6,475 bases of DNA from Bacteroidota bacterium (GTDB lineage Bacteria; Bacteroidota; Bacteroidia; Sphingobacteriales; Sphingobacteriaceae), in contig JAEYZM010000001.1 of the NCBI GenBank assembly GCA_023427985.1, positions 1 to 6,475 on the forward strand, written 5' to 3'. Below are positions 1 to 5,691 of the stretch, one piece after another. Within the stretch, counting starts at the first letter, position 1. Every line of letters starts with the position of its first letter. Both the position numbers and the translations under genes were made by a program. The notes under the pieces were generated by a model, which was not told the DNA's origin, did not search any database, and saw only the letters and a program-made list of their open reading frames with translations.

Positions 1-18
1 CAAAACAAGCGTAATTTA

Positions 19-46
19 AAAAGCCTCGTTTCACAACGAGGCTTTT
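19..46 (-). terminator. Rho-independent terminator of the atp cluster
   Basis: A perfect 12-bp stem (19-30 paired with 35-46) closes on a 4-nt loop (31-34). It has a GC-rich core (GCCTCG) flanked by A/T pairs. Read on the minus strand, the stem ends in a run of five U (20-24 region into 18) and starts about 25 nt past the atpG stop, as expected for an intrinsic terminator ending the operon. The arms carry As and Ts on both sides, so it could also terminate a convergent plus-strand gene lying beyond the window. Confidence 0.9.
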
Positions 47-71
47 GCATTTAAAATCTTGTTAGTATTTG

Positions 72-950
72 TTAACTAGCTGCAAGAGCATTTGCACCAC
101 TTACGATTTCAAGGATTTCATTTGTGATTGCTGCTTGTCTTGCTTGATTGTATGATAATCTCAATGCTCTCAATAATTCACCAGCATTGTCTGTCGCTTT
201 ATCCATCGCTGTCATACGAGCACCGTGCTCAGAAGCATGTGAATCTAATAAAGCTTTGTATAATTGTATCTTGATAGATGTCGGTATTAAACCATTTACA
301 ATTTCTTCTTGCGATGGTTCCAATAAATAATCGACATTCGAACTAGTAGCAGATTTTTCTGTAGCTTTCAATGGCAATAATTGCTCAGTTGTTAGAAGTT
401 GTACTGCTGCATTTTTGAATTGATTGTACACCACTTCTACTCTATCCCATTTACCCGATGTAAAGCCTTCCATGATGGACTCAGCAATTTTTGTTGATGT
501 TTGGAAACTCAAATTGTTGAACAATTCATTGTTATTTCCAATCACACTAAATTTCTGCTTCGTAAAATACTCTTGAGCTTTTTTACCAATTGCAACAATG
601 TGTACGTTACCACTTTTTTTCAAGTCGGCATACTTCTCATTAATCAACACGTTCGCAGTTTTAATTGCGTTCGCATTGAATGCACCTGCTAATCCACGGT
701 TTGATGTAACTACTACTACTAATACGTTTTTCAACTCACGTTGAACAGTATAAGGACTCTCATTACTTTCCAAACTCGCAGTTAAGTTGCCCAAAATATC
801 TTTCAACTTATTTGCATAAGGACGCATTTGAACAATTGCGTCAGTTGCTCTTTTCAACTTAGCTGCAGAAACCATTTTCATGGCTTTTGTAATTTGCTGA
901 GTTGAATTAACTGAAGCTATTCTTAAACGTACTTCTTTTAAATTTGCCAT
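72..950 (-). CDS. atpG: F1Fo ATP synthase subunit gamma
   Basis: The gamma subunit is the central rotor shaft of F1; it turns inside the alpha3-beta3 hexamer and contacts the c-ring, coupling ion flow to ATP synthesis on the cytoplasmic face of the inner membrane. The 292-residue product is close to the usual length (about 287 in E. coli). The N-terminal helix has the family pattern RLRIASVNSTQQITKAMKMV (residues 8-27). The Rossmann-like middle opens with SNRGLAGAFN (83-92). The C-terminal helix holds SEHGARMTAMDKATDNA (240-256) and ends in SYNQARQAAITNEILEIVSG (266-285). The ATG start places the conserved N-terminal helix at the very beginning. It is the last gene of the cluster, 67 nt after atpA with a hairpin in the spacer, and is followed by a strong terminator. 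No Shine-Dalgarno site is visible; the leader just before ATG is A-rich. Confidence 0.98.
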   Translation of the reverse strand: MANLKEVRLRIASVNSTQQITKAMKMVSAAKLKRATDAIVQMRPYANKLKDILGNLTASLESNESPYTVQRELKNVLVVVVTSNRGLAGAFNANAIKTANVLINEKYADLKKSGNVHIVAIGKKAQEYFTKQKFSVIGNNNELFNNLSFQTSTKIAESIMEGFTSGKWDRVEVVYNQFKNAAVQLLTTEQLLPLKATEKSATSSNVDYLLEPSQEEIVNGLIPTSIKIQLYKALLDSHASEHGARMTAMDKATDNAGELLRALRLSYNQARQAAITNEILEIVSGANALAAS

Positions 951-977
951 TTTCTAATTGAAAATTAAATTGTTTTA

Positions 978-1009
978 AATCTCTGCAAACCATGTGGCAT
1001 GCAGAGATT
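978..1009 (-). promoter_or_regulatory. Intercistronic hairpin between atpA and atpG
   Basis: A perfect 10-bp stem (978-987 with 1000-1009; arms AATCTCTGCA and TGCAGAGATT) encloses a 12-nt loop. On the mRNA strand it begins 8 nt after the atpA stop and ends 27 nt before the atpG start. Only about three U follow the stem before As interrupt, so it is a weak terminator at best. It may instead protect the upstream message from 3' exonuclease or mark a processing site. The structure is seen directly; the role is inferred. Confidence 0.6.
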
Positions 1010-1017
1010 ATAATTCA

Positions 1018-2592
1018 TTAGTATTTAGCTGAAATTTCTTTCGCAACTTGTTCTAACACCGAAGTGATAGAATCATCAATTTTACCTGCACGTAATGCAT
1101 CCAATACTGGACGATGACGTACATCTAATTGATTTAAGAATTCTGCTTCAAATTCTTTTACTTTATTCACCGGTACATTTCTCATCAAACCTTTAGTACC
1201 ACAGTAAATAATTGCTACTTGTTTTTCAACTGGCACTGGTGAGTATTGACCTTGTTTCAAGATCTCTACGTTACGTGCACCTTTATCTAAAACGAATTTT
1301 GTAGTAGCATCTAAGTCAGAACCAAATTTTGAGAATGCTTCTAACTCTCTATATTGTGCTTGGTCACCTTTCAATGTACCAGCAACTTTTTTCATTGATT
1401 TAATTTGTGCCGAACCACCTACACGAGATACCGAGATACCTACGTTAATAGCTGGACGAATACCCGCGTTAAACAAGTTCGACTCTAAGAATATCTGTCC
1501 GTCTGTAATCGAAATTACGTTCGTTGGAATATACGCAGAAACGTCACCCGCTTGAGTTTCGATGATTGGTAATGCAGTTAATGAACCACCACCTTTTACG
1601 ATACCTTTGATTGACTCAGGCAAATCGTTCATCGCTTGCGCTACTGAATCTGTTGCATTGATCTTAGCCGCTCTCTCTAACAAACGCGAGTGTAAGTAGA
1701 ATACGTCACCTGGATAAGCCTCACGACCTGGAGGACGACGTAATAACAATGACACCTCACGGTATGCAACCGCTTGTTTCGATAAATCATCATAAACAAT
1801 TAATGCTGGACGACCAGTATCTCTAAAGAATTCGCCAATCGCTGCACCAGCAAATGGAGCAAAGAATTGCATTGGAGCTGGGTCCGATGCAGAAGCAGCA
1901 ACAACAATTGTATAAGCCATTGCACCTTTTTCTTCTAATGTACGAACGATGTTCGCTACAGTAGAATTCTTTTGTCCAATTGCAACATATATACAGATAA
2001 CAGGCTCGCCTTTATCGTAAAATTCTTTTTGATTGATGATCGTATCGATCGCTACAGTTGTTTTACCAGTCTGACGATCGCCGATGATCAACTCACGCTG
2101 ACCTCTTCCAATTGGAATCATCGCATCAATCGCTTTCAAACCAGTTTGTAATGGCTCGTTTACCGGCTGACGATAGATTACCCCTGGAGCTTTACGCTCA
2201 ATTGGCATCTCGTATAATGTACCAGAGATTGGACCTTTACCATCGATAGGCTGACCCAATGTATTCACTACACGTCCTAACATACCGTCACCCACTTTAA
2301 TAGATGCGATTTTCTTAGTACGTTTAATAGTATCACCTTCTTTGATAGCATCTGAACTACCTAACAATACAACACCCACGTTGTCTTCTTCTAAGTTCAA
2401 TACGATACCTTGTAATCCATTATCGAATTCAACCAATTCACCTGACTGTACTTTTGTTAATCCGTATACCCTTGCAATACCATCACCCACTTGTAACACG
2501 GTACCAACTTCTTCTAATTCAGATTCTGACTTGAAGCCCGACAACTGCTGTCTTAATATTGCCGATACTTCATCCGGTCTTACGTCTACCAT
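1018..2592 (-). CDS. atpA: F1Fo ATP synthase subunit alpha
   Basis: Alpha alternates with beta in the F1 hexamer and binds nucleotide at non-catalytic sites while contributing an arginine finger to the catalytic sites on beta. The product has 524 residues, slightly above the usual 500-515. An N-terminal beta-barrel spans roughly residues 25-95. The nucleotide-binding domain carries Walker A GDRQTGKT (171-178; Lys177, Thr178) and the hydrophobic strand with acidic residues ALIVYDDLSK (263-272). The signature IRPAINVGISVSRVGG (378-393) contains Arg390, equivalent to the E. coli arginine finger Arg376. Compared with E. coli as I recall it, there are about 7 extra residues between ERAAKIN (306-312) and GSLTALP (336-342), including MNDLPESIKG; this is a form I associate with Bacteroidota. 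The ATG start gives the usual N-terminus. The 36-nt leader is almost wholly A/T with no Shine-Dalgarno site. No beta gene follows, which is unusual against the classical atpHAGDC order but normal for this phylum. Confidence 0.99.
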   Translation of the reverse strand: MVDVRPDEVSAILRQQLSGFKSESELEEVGTVLQVGDGIARVYGLTKVQSGELVEFDNGLQGIVLNLEEDNVGVVLLGSSDAIKEGDTIKRTKKIASIKVGDGMLGRVVNTLGQPIDGKGPISGTLYEMPIERKAPGVIYRQPVNEPLQTGLKAIDAMIPIGRGQRELIIGDRQTGKTTVAIDTIINQKEFYDKGEPVICIYVAIGQKNSTVANIVRTLEEKGAMAYTIVVAASASDPAPMQFFAPFAGAAIGEFFRDTGRPALIVYDDLSKQAVAYREVSLLLRRPPGREAYPGDVFYLHSRLLERAAKINATDSVAQAMNDLPESIKGIVKGGGSLTALPIIETQAGDVSAYIPTNVISITDGQIFLESNLFNAGIRPAINVGISVSRVGGSAQIKSMKKVAGTLKGDQAQYRELEAFSKFGSDLDATTKFVLDKGARNVEILKQGQYSPVPVEKQVAIIYCGTKGLMRNVPVNKVKEFEAEFLNQLDVRHRPVLDALRAGKIDDSITSVLEQVAKEISAKY

Positions 2593-2628
2593 AATTTTAT
2601 ATGTTTATGATTTTTATTTTTTTTCTAA
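2593..2628 (-). promoter_or_regulatory. A/U-rich unstructured leader of atpA
   Basis: The 36-nt spacer between the atpH stop and the atpA start has 33 A/T bases. On the mRNA it includes an uninterrupted run of eight A and has A at positions -3 to -6 before the ATG. It contains no Shine-Dalgarno motif. Bacteroidota commonly initiate on unstructured A-rich leaders rather than by anti-Shine-Dalgarno pairing, so this looks like a strong initiation region for alpha, needed at three copies per enzyme. The composition is observed; strength is inferred. Confidence 0.5.
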
Positions 2629-3180
2629 TTATGCAACCACTGTGTTCGAAGAAAAACTTTTCTTCAAATTATTTAAACTCTTAGCAATACTTGTGTCAAA
2701 TTGCTTATCACCTACCGTTAACACAAAACCACCAATTAAATTCGGATCAACAGTTTTTATCAATTCTACTTTCTTACCTGTAGCTTGTTCAACTATTGAT
2801 ACAATTTCTTTTTCAGCACTCTCTGTCAATGCACTTGCAGAACTAACACGCGCCTTCAAGATTCCTTTCTTCTCATTGTATTGATTCACAAATTCTTTAG
2901 CTGTACCATACAAAACTTCCGCTCTTCCTTTGTTTACCACAATCTCGAAAAACGATTCTACCGTCTTACTCACTTTACCAGCAAATAACCCAGATAAAAT
3001 CTTGCCTTTTTTATCTATAGGCACAATCGGATTTTTCAATACAGCAACTAATTCTGAGCTCGCTTTTGCAGCAGCTAAAAATGACTTAATATCATTAAAC
3101 ACTTGCTCTAATTCATTACGTTCTATAGCAAGATCAATTAATGATTTAGCGTATCGTGAAGCAACTCTTAATTCTGACAT
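2629..3180 (-). CDS. atpH: F1Fo ATP synthase subunit delta (OSCP homologue)
   Basis: Delta sits on top of F1 and ties the alpha N-termini to the C-terminal end of the peripheral b stalk, holding the stator against rotor torque. The 183-residue product matches the family length (177 in E. coli). Seen motifs are the N-terminal SELRVASRYAKSLIDLA (2-18), the LKNPIVPIDKKGKIL segment (48-62) in the helical N-terminal domain, and the C-terminal family signature VDPNLIGGFVLTVGDKQFD (144-162) followed by SIAKSLNNLKK (164-174). The ATG is directly followed by the conserved RYA helix, which supports this start. It lies 35 nt after atpF and 36 nt before atpA with no hairpin in either spacer, so b, delta and alpha are probably read from one continuous message. 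Confidence 0.97.
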   Translation of the reverse strand: MSELRVASRYAKSLIDLAIERNELEQVFNDIKSFLAAAKASSELVAVLKNPIVPIDKKGKILSGLFAGKVSKTVESFFEIVVNKGRAEVLYGTAKEFVNQYNEKKGILKARVSSASALTESAEKEIVSIVEQATGKKVELIKTVDPNLIGGFVLTVGDKQFDTSIAKSLNNLKKSFSSNTVVA

Positions 3181-3215
3181 ATGTATCTTTTTAAAAAATT
3201 TCTAAAAGAAATCTT

Positions 3216-3710
3216 CTAGTTTAATTTAACTTCTTTAATTAAATCGTTTACTAAACTTTCTTGTTTAGCTTTATCTTCTAATTGCTTACGTAACACTTTC
3301 TCAGCAATATCAATAGATAATGTAGCGACTTGATTCTTCACTTCCGCCAATGCAGCAGCCTTCTGATTGTCGATCTCCGTTTTAGCTTTCGCAATCATTT
3401 TGTCCGCTTCTGTTTGTGCCGATGTCTTAGCCTCAGTTATCATTGAATCGCGTAATTGCTTCGCCTCTTTCAAAATAGCATCGCGTTCAGCTCTTGCTTC
3501 TTTCAACAATTGCTCACTCTCGTTATTCAAACGTGCCAATTCGTCTTTCGCTTTTTCAGCTGCCATCAATGCATCCTCGATAGAACGCTCTCTGTCGTTT
3601 AATGCCGACATGATAGGCTTCCAAGCGAATTTTGCTAAAATGAACAATAACAATAGGAACGAAACTGTCGTCCAAAATACTAAACCTATACTAGGGGTTA
3701 CGATTTCCAT
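3216..3710 (-). CDS. atpF: F1Fo ATP synthase subunit b
   Basis: Subunit b forms the peripheral stalk: one membrane helix packs against subunit a and a long cytoplasmic coiled coil reaches delta on top of F1. The 164-residue product is of standard length (156 in E. coli). A single hydrophobic helix spans about residues 8-28, followed by the family boundary motif AKFAWKPIMSALNDR (26-40), with Arg40 at the position of E. coli Arg36. Residues about 38-145 are rich in Ala, Glu and Lys and almost free of Pro and Gly, as expected of the right-handed coiled-coil stalk; the C-terminal part (about 130-164) is the delta-binding end. Only one b gene is seen, so the stalk is most likely a b2 homodimer rather than b/b'. 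It follows atpE after 82 nt that contain a terminator-like hairpin, so its expression may depend on readthrough. Confidence 0.97.
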   Translation of the reverse strand: MEIVTPSIGLVFWTTVSFLLLLFILAKFAWKPIMSALNDRERSIEDALMAAEKAKDELARLNNESEQLLKEARAERDAILKEAKQLRDSMITEAKTSAQTEADKMIAKAKTEIDNQKAAALAEVKNQVATLSIDIAEKVLRKQLEDKAKQESLVNDLIKEVKLN

Positions 3711-3751
3711 ATTATTTATATAATGTCTTTGTTTTTAAATCAAATAATTTT

Positions 3752-3787
3752 AAAAAAAGCCTACTGCCAATCGCAGTAGACTTTTTT
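3752..3787 (-). terminator. Terminator-like hairpin between atpE and atpF
   Basis: The stem has two perfect 7-bp halves: CTACTGC with GCAGTAG (3761-3767 with 3773-3779) around a 5-nt loop, then G/C plus six A/T pairs (3753-3759 with 3781-3787). One C-A mismatch (3760 and 3780) separates them. On the mRNA strand the hairpin starts 5 nt after the atpE stop and runs straight into seven consecutive U (3758 down to 3752). This is the classical shape of an intrinsic terminator, yet it sits inside the operon. Partial termination would give more atpE than atpF-H-A-G message. The structure is clear; the strength of termination is not known. Confidence 0.75.
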
Positions 3788-3792
3788 ACGGA

Positions 3793-4002
3793 TCAACCGT
3801 TTCCTAACAATGCAACTACCACACCGAATAATGCAACACCTTCTACAAGTGCCGCAGCGATGATCATTGCAGTTTGAATTTTTGAAGCGGCTTCTGGTTG
3901 TCTAGCAATACCTTCCATTGCAGAACCACCAATTCTTCCGATACCTAAACCAGCACCGATTACAGCTAAACCAGCACCAATTGCAGCGATACTTCCTGTC
4001 AT
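3793..4002 (-). CDS. atpE: F1Fo ATP synthase subunit c (proteolipid)
   Basis: Subunit c is the hairpin protein that forms the membrane rotor ring and carries the translocated ion. The 69-residue product has two hydrophobic helices (about 5-27 and 44-66) joined by the polar loop ARQPEA (33-38). Helix 1 contains the glycine motif GAGLGIG (16-22) that packs the inner ring. The ion-binding carboxylate is Glu54 in ALVEGVALF (51-59). The sodium-type signature (a helix-1 Gln plus Ser/Thr right after the Glu) is absent: the equivalent positions hold Ile and Gly55. Proton coupling is therefore the likely mode. The length is near the short end of the family (79 in E. coli). The ATG start leaves a standard N-terminus. 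The gene stands apart from its neighbours, with a repeat-rich spacer upstream and a terminator-like hairpin 5 nt downstream. It is the only gene here ending in TGA. Confidence 0.98.
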   Translation of the reverse strand: MTGSIAAIGAGLAVIGAGLGIGRIGGSAMEGIARQPEAASKIQTAMIIAAALVEGVALFGVVVALLGNG

Positions 4003-4040
4003 TTTGATTTTATTTTAAGTTAAACAATAATTCTTTTTAA

Positions 4041-4075
4041 AAGTATTAAGTACAAAGTATTAAGTATTAAGACTC
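4041..4075. repeat. Heptanucleotide tandem repeat, AAGTATT type
   Basis: Five consecutive 7-base units fill this stretch on the plus strand: AAGTATT, AAGTACA, AAGTATT, AAGTATT and AAGACTC. Three are identical and the last two bases vary most. It lies in the 158-nt spacer between atpB and atpE, next to a second, different heptad array. Seven-base phasing in non-coding DNA resembles the short tandemly repeated repetitive sequences reported in other bacteria. The function is unknown. Confidence 0.8.
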
Positions 4076-4081
4076 AGCACC

Positions 4082-4123
4082 CACTCAACACTATCCACTC
4101 CTCACTATTCACTATCCACTAGC
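4082..4123. repeat. Heptanucleotide tandem repeat, CACTATC type
   Basis: Six consecutive 7-base units share the core CACT followed by three variable bases: CACTCAA, CACTATC, CACTCCT, CACTATT, CACTATC and CACTAGC. They are followed by a perfect 8-base duplication, ACTAGCAT twice at 4118-4133. The array is separated from the AAGTATT heptads by six bases. On the mRNA strand the units read NNNAGTG. The run lies in an intercistronic spacer and has no open reading frame of note. Confidence 0.8.
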
Positions 4124-4131
4124 ATACTAGC

Positions 4132-4151
4132 ATCCCGATAGCTATCGGGAT
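4132..4151. repeat. 20-bp perfect palindrome after atpB
   Basis: The sequence ATCCCGATAGCTATCGGGAT is an exact inverted repeat. It begins 9 nt downstream of the atpB stop on the mRNA strand and could fold into an 8-bp stem with a 4-nt AGCT loop, or bind a symmetric dimeric protein on DNA. No U-tract follows, so it is not a typical intrinsic terminator. I recall closely similar CCCGATAGCTATCGGG palindromes scattered between genes in other Bacteroidota, which suggests a dispersed intergenic repeat of the REP type, but this cannot be verified here. Confidence 0.85.
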
Positions 4152-4160
4152 AGCACACTA

Positions 4161-5288
4161 TTAATGATGTTCTTCCGCCACCGCTGTCCCAATAAACAAC
4201 GCCGTTAACATCGTAAAAATAAATGCTTGCAAAAATGCAACTAATAATTCCAACACATCCATAAAAATCACAAAACCTACCGATACTGGGGCGATTGCCA
4301 ATGATTTAAATATGAAGATCAATGAAATTAAACTCAATACAATAATGTGACCAGCTGTGATGTTTGCAAACAAACGCACAATCAATGCAAATGGCTTCGA
4401 TAATACACCGATAATTTCTACAGGAATCATAATCGGATATAACCAAAATGGTACATGTGGTAATAATATATGTTTCCAGTATGCCTTATTCCCGTTGAAA
4501 TTTGTTACGAAAAACGTAATCAATCCCATCACTAAAGTAAATGCAATATTTCCAGTTAAGTTCGCTCCTCCTGGGAAGAATGGAACCAAACCAATCATGT
4601 TGTTAATCCAAATGAAGAAGAAAATCGTTAATAAAAACGGCATGAAACGCGCATACTTATAACCCAAATTCGGCTTCGCAATTTCATCGCGTACAAAAAT
4701 AATAATCGGCTCAATCAATGATTGAAAACCTTTCGGCGCTTTACCTTCTCTTTTCTTGTATGCCGATGCTACCGATGTGAAGATGATTACTAGGATGATC
4801 ATCGACATAAACATAGAAGCAACGTTTTTAGTAATTGAAAAATCCATTACTTTTTTACTCGCTTCTTCGTCAATCTCACCTGCTTCATTCACAACTTTAA
4901 TGTGATTGTGCTCAATCTTATAGGTATAGTATTTTCCTTTGTAAGCATCTTTGCCATGATGGAAATTGCTCGATGAAAACATTTCCAATCCTTTATCGGT
5001 ATATAAAATCACCGGCAATCCTACCGATGTATGTCCCCATAAATGCCATTCATGTGCATCAGCAATGTGATGTAAAATTAATTCAGATGCGTTAAACTCC
5101 TCTTCTTCAGCGTGATCACCAGCATGAGCCGAATCATTTGCATGTGAAACTGAATCTTTAATAATTGTACTGTCTGATGTATGATTTTCTGAATTGCTGG
5201 CCTTAGCCCCAACCACTGAAATGCAAAAAACAGCAGAAATCAACAAAATTGATTTCAAATTTTTTGTGAAAAAGCCTCTTCTGCGCAT
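4161..5288 (-). CDS. atpB: F1Fo ATP synthase subunit a, extended N-terminus
   Basis: Subunit a provides the two half-channels through which protons reach and leave the c-ring. The 375-residue product is about 100 residues longer than E. coli a (271). Residues 1-30 look like a signal peptide: a basic start (MRRRGFFTKNLK), a hydrophobic core, then the cleavage-like site GAKA-S. Residues 31-150 form a polar, probably periplasmic extension rich in His (nine between 36 and 86) and acidic residues (EEEE at 61-64). Membrane helices lie at about 157-177, 216-237, 246-263, 278-298, 304-328 and 333-370. The essential arginine is Arg305 in VRLFANITAGH (304-314), with Asn309 matching E. coli Asn214. His314 stands where E. 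coli has Glu219 and Glu347 where E. coli has His245, the reciprocal arrangement known in other a subunits. Gln354 matches E. coli Gln252. It lies 16 nt after the AtpI-like gene, so it is co-transcribed with the assembly factors. Confidence 0.97.
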   Translation of the reverse strand: MRRRGFFTKNLKSILLISAVFCISVVGAKASNSENHTSDSTIIKDSVSHANDSAHAGDHAEEEEFNASELILHHIADAHEWHLWGHTSVGLPVILYTDKGLEMFSSSNFHHGKDAYKGKYYTYKIEHNHIKVVNEAGEIDEEASKKVMDFSITKNVASMFMSMIILVIIFTSVASAYKKREGKAPKGFQSLIEPIIIFVRDEIAKPNLGYKYARFMPFLLTIFFFIWINNMIGLVPFFPGGANLTGNIAFTLVMGLITFFVTNFNGNKAYWKHILLPHVPFWLYPIMIPVEIIGVLSKPFALIVRLFANITAGHIIVLSLISLIFIFKSLAIAPVSVGFVIFMDVLELLVAFLQAFIFTMLTALFIGTAVAEEHH

Positions 5289-5304
5289 CTATTTTAAGAT
5301 TTTA

Positions 5305-5691
5305 TTATTTTTTAAGAGCGCGCAAGTTAGACATTAAGGAATAAATTTCAAAGGCTGTGTAAATAAAATATGGAAGGAAAAAACTTATTAAAAATGCAAT
5401 CTTGTTAAATCGTCCTCCATAAATGAAAATTAGTGCGAAAATCATGCTTAAAAGCATTTTTGCAACCACGCTGCCTAAAACAATAAATACCGAACTATCG
5501 GCCGATTTTTTCAAGCCGTACAAACCTATCCAATACGCTAAAATTGTGATCAGTCCAAAAAACAAAACGAAAAATGGGTAGGGTTGTATGAACAATTCCA
5601 AGCTAGGCATTGCCCATGCCAATAATTCTGAAAGTCCTAATAATACTACCGCCATTAAAATGACTACGAAACTGAACTGTTTAATTTTCAT
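5305..5691 (-). CDS. AtpI-like four-helix membrane protein
   Basis: This is a 128-residue integral membrane protein with four predicted helices (about 7-27, 36-59, 67-91 and 97-119), short polar loops and a basic C-terminus (NLRALKK). I do not recognise a sequence motif that fixes the family. Length and topology match AtpI (about 126 residues, four helices), and the position between AtpZ and atpB is where AtpI-type genes occur. AtpI is known as a non-essential helper of c-ring or stator assembly. The ATG lies 11 nt inside the end of the AtpZ-like gene, which implies translational coupling, and 16 nt separate its stop from atpB. Function as an ATP synthase assembly or stability factor is inferred from context; the family assignment is moderate. 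Confidence 0.7.
   Translation of the reverse strand: MKIKQFSFVVILMAVVLLGLSELLAWAMPSLELFIQPYPFFVLFFGLITILAYWIGLYGLKKSADSSVFIVLGSVVAKMLLSMIFALIFIYGGRFNKIAFLISFFLPYFIYTAFEIYSLMSNLRALKK

Noticed and set aside
2342..2884. A 180-codon open frame on the plus strand
   Set aside because: It lies antisense to the atpA N-terminal region and atpH, has a low-complexity Ser/Thr/Asn/Pro composition typical of a reverse-frame shadow, and matches no family I recognise.
3711..3751. Possible promoter for atpF downstream of the terminator-like hairpin
   Set aside because: The stretch is A/T rich but contains no TAnnTTTG with a correctly spaced TTG. A promoter cannot be excluded, but nothing supports one.
3793..4002. 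Sodium-translocating ATP synthase
   Set aside because: The c subunit has Ile and Gly at the positions where sodium-type c subunits carry Gln and Ser/Thr next to the ion-binding Glu.
4053..4088. Possible internal Bacteroidota promoter (TAnnTTTG type) before atpE on the minus strand
   Set aside because: The best candidate reads ATACTTTG, which is off by one base in spacing, and the nearest TTG upstream is too far for the usual -33/-7 arrangement. The match also falls within the repeats.
4132..4151. Palindrome as a rho-independent terminator for atpB
   Set aside because: No U-tract follows on the minus strand, and the stem would have only a tetraloop cut from the palindrome itself.
4041..4151. 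CRISPR array in the atpB-atpE spacer
   Set aside because: The repeats are 7 bases long, directly abutting and without spacers, so they are simple tandem repeats and not CRISPR.
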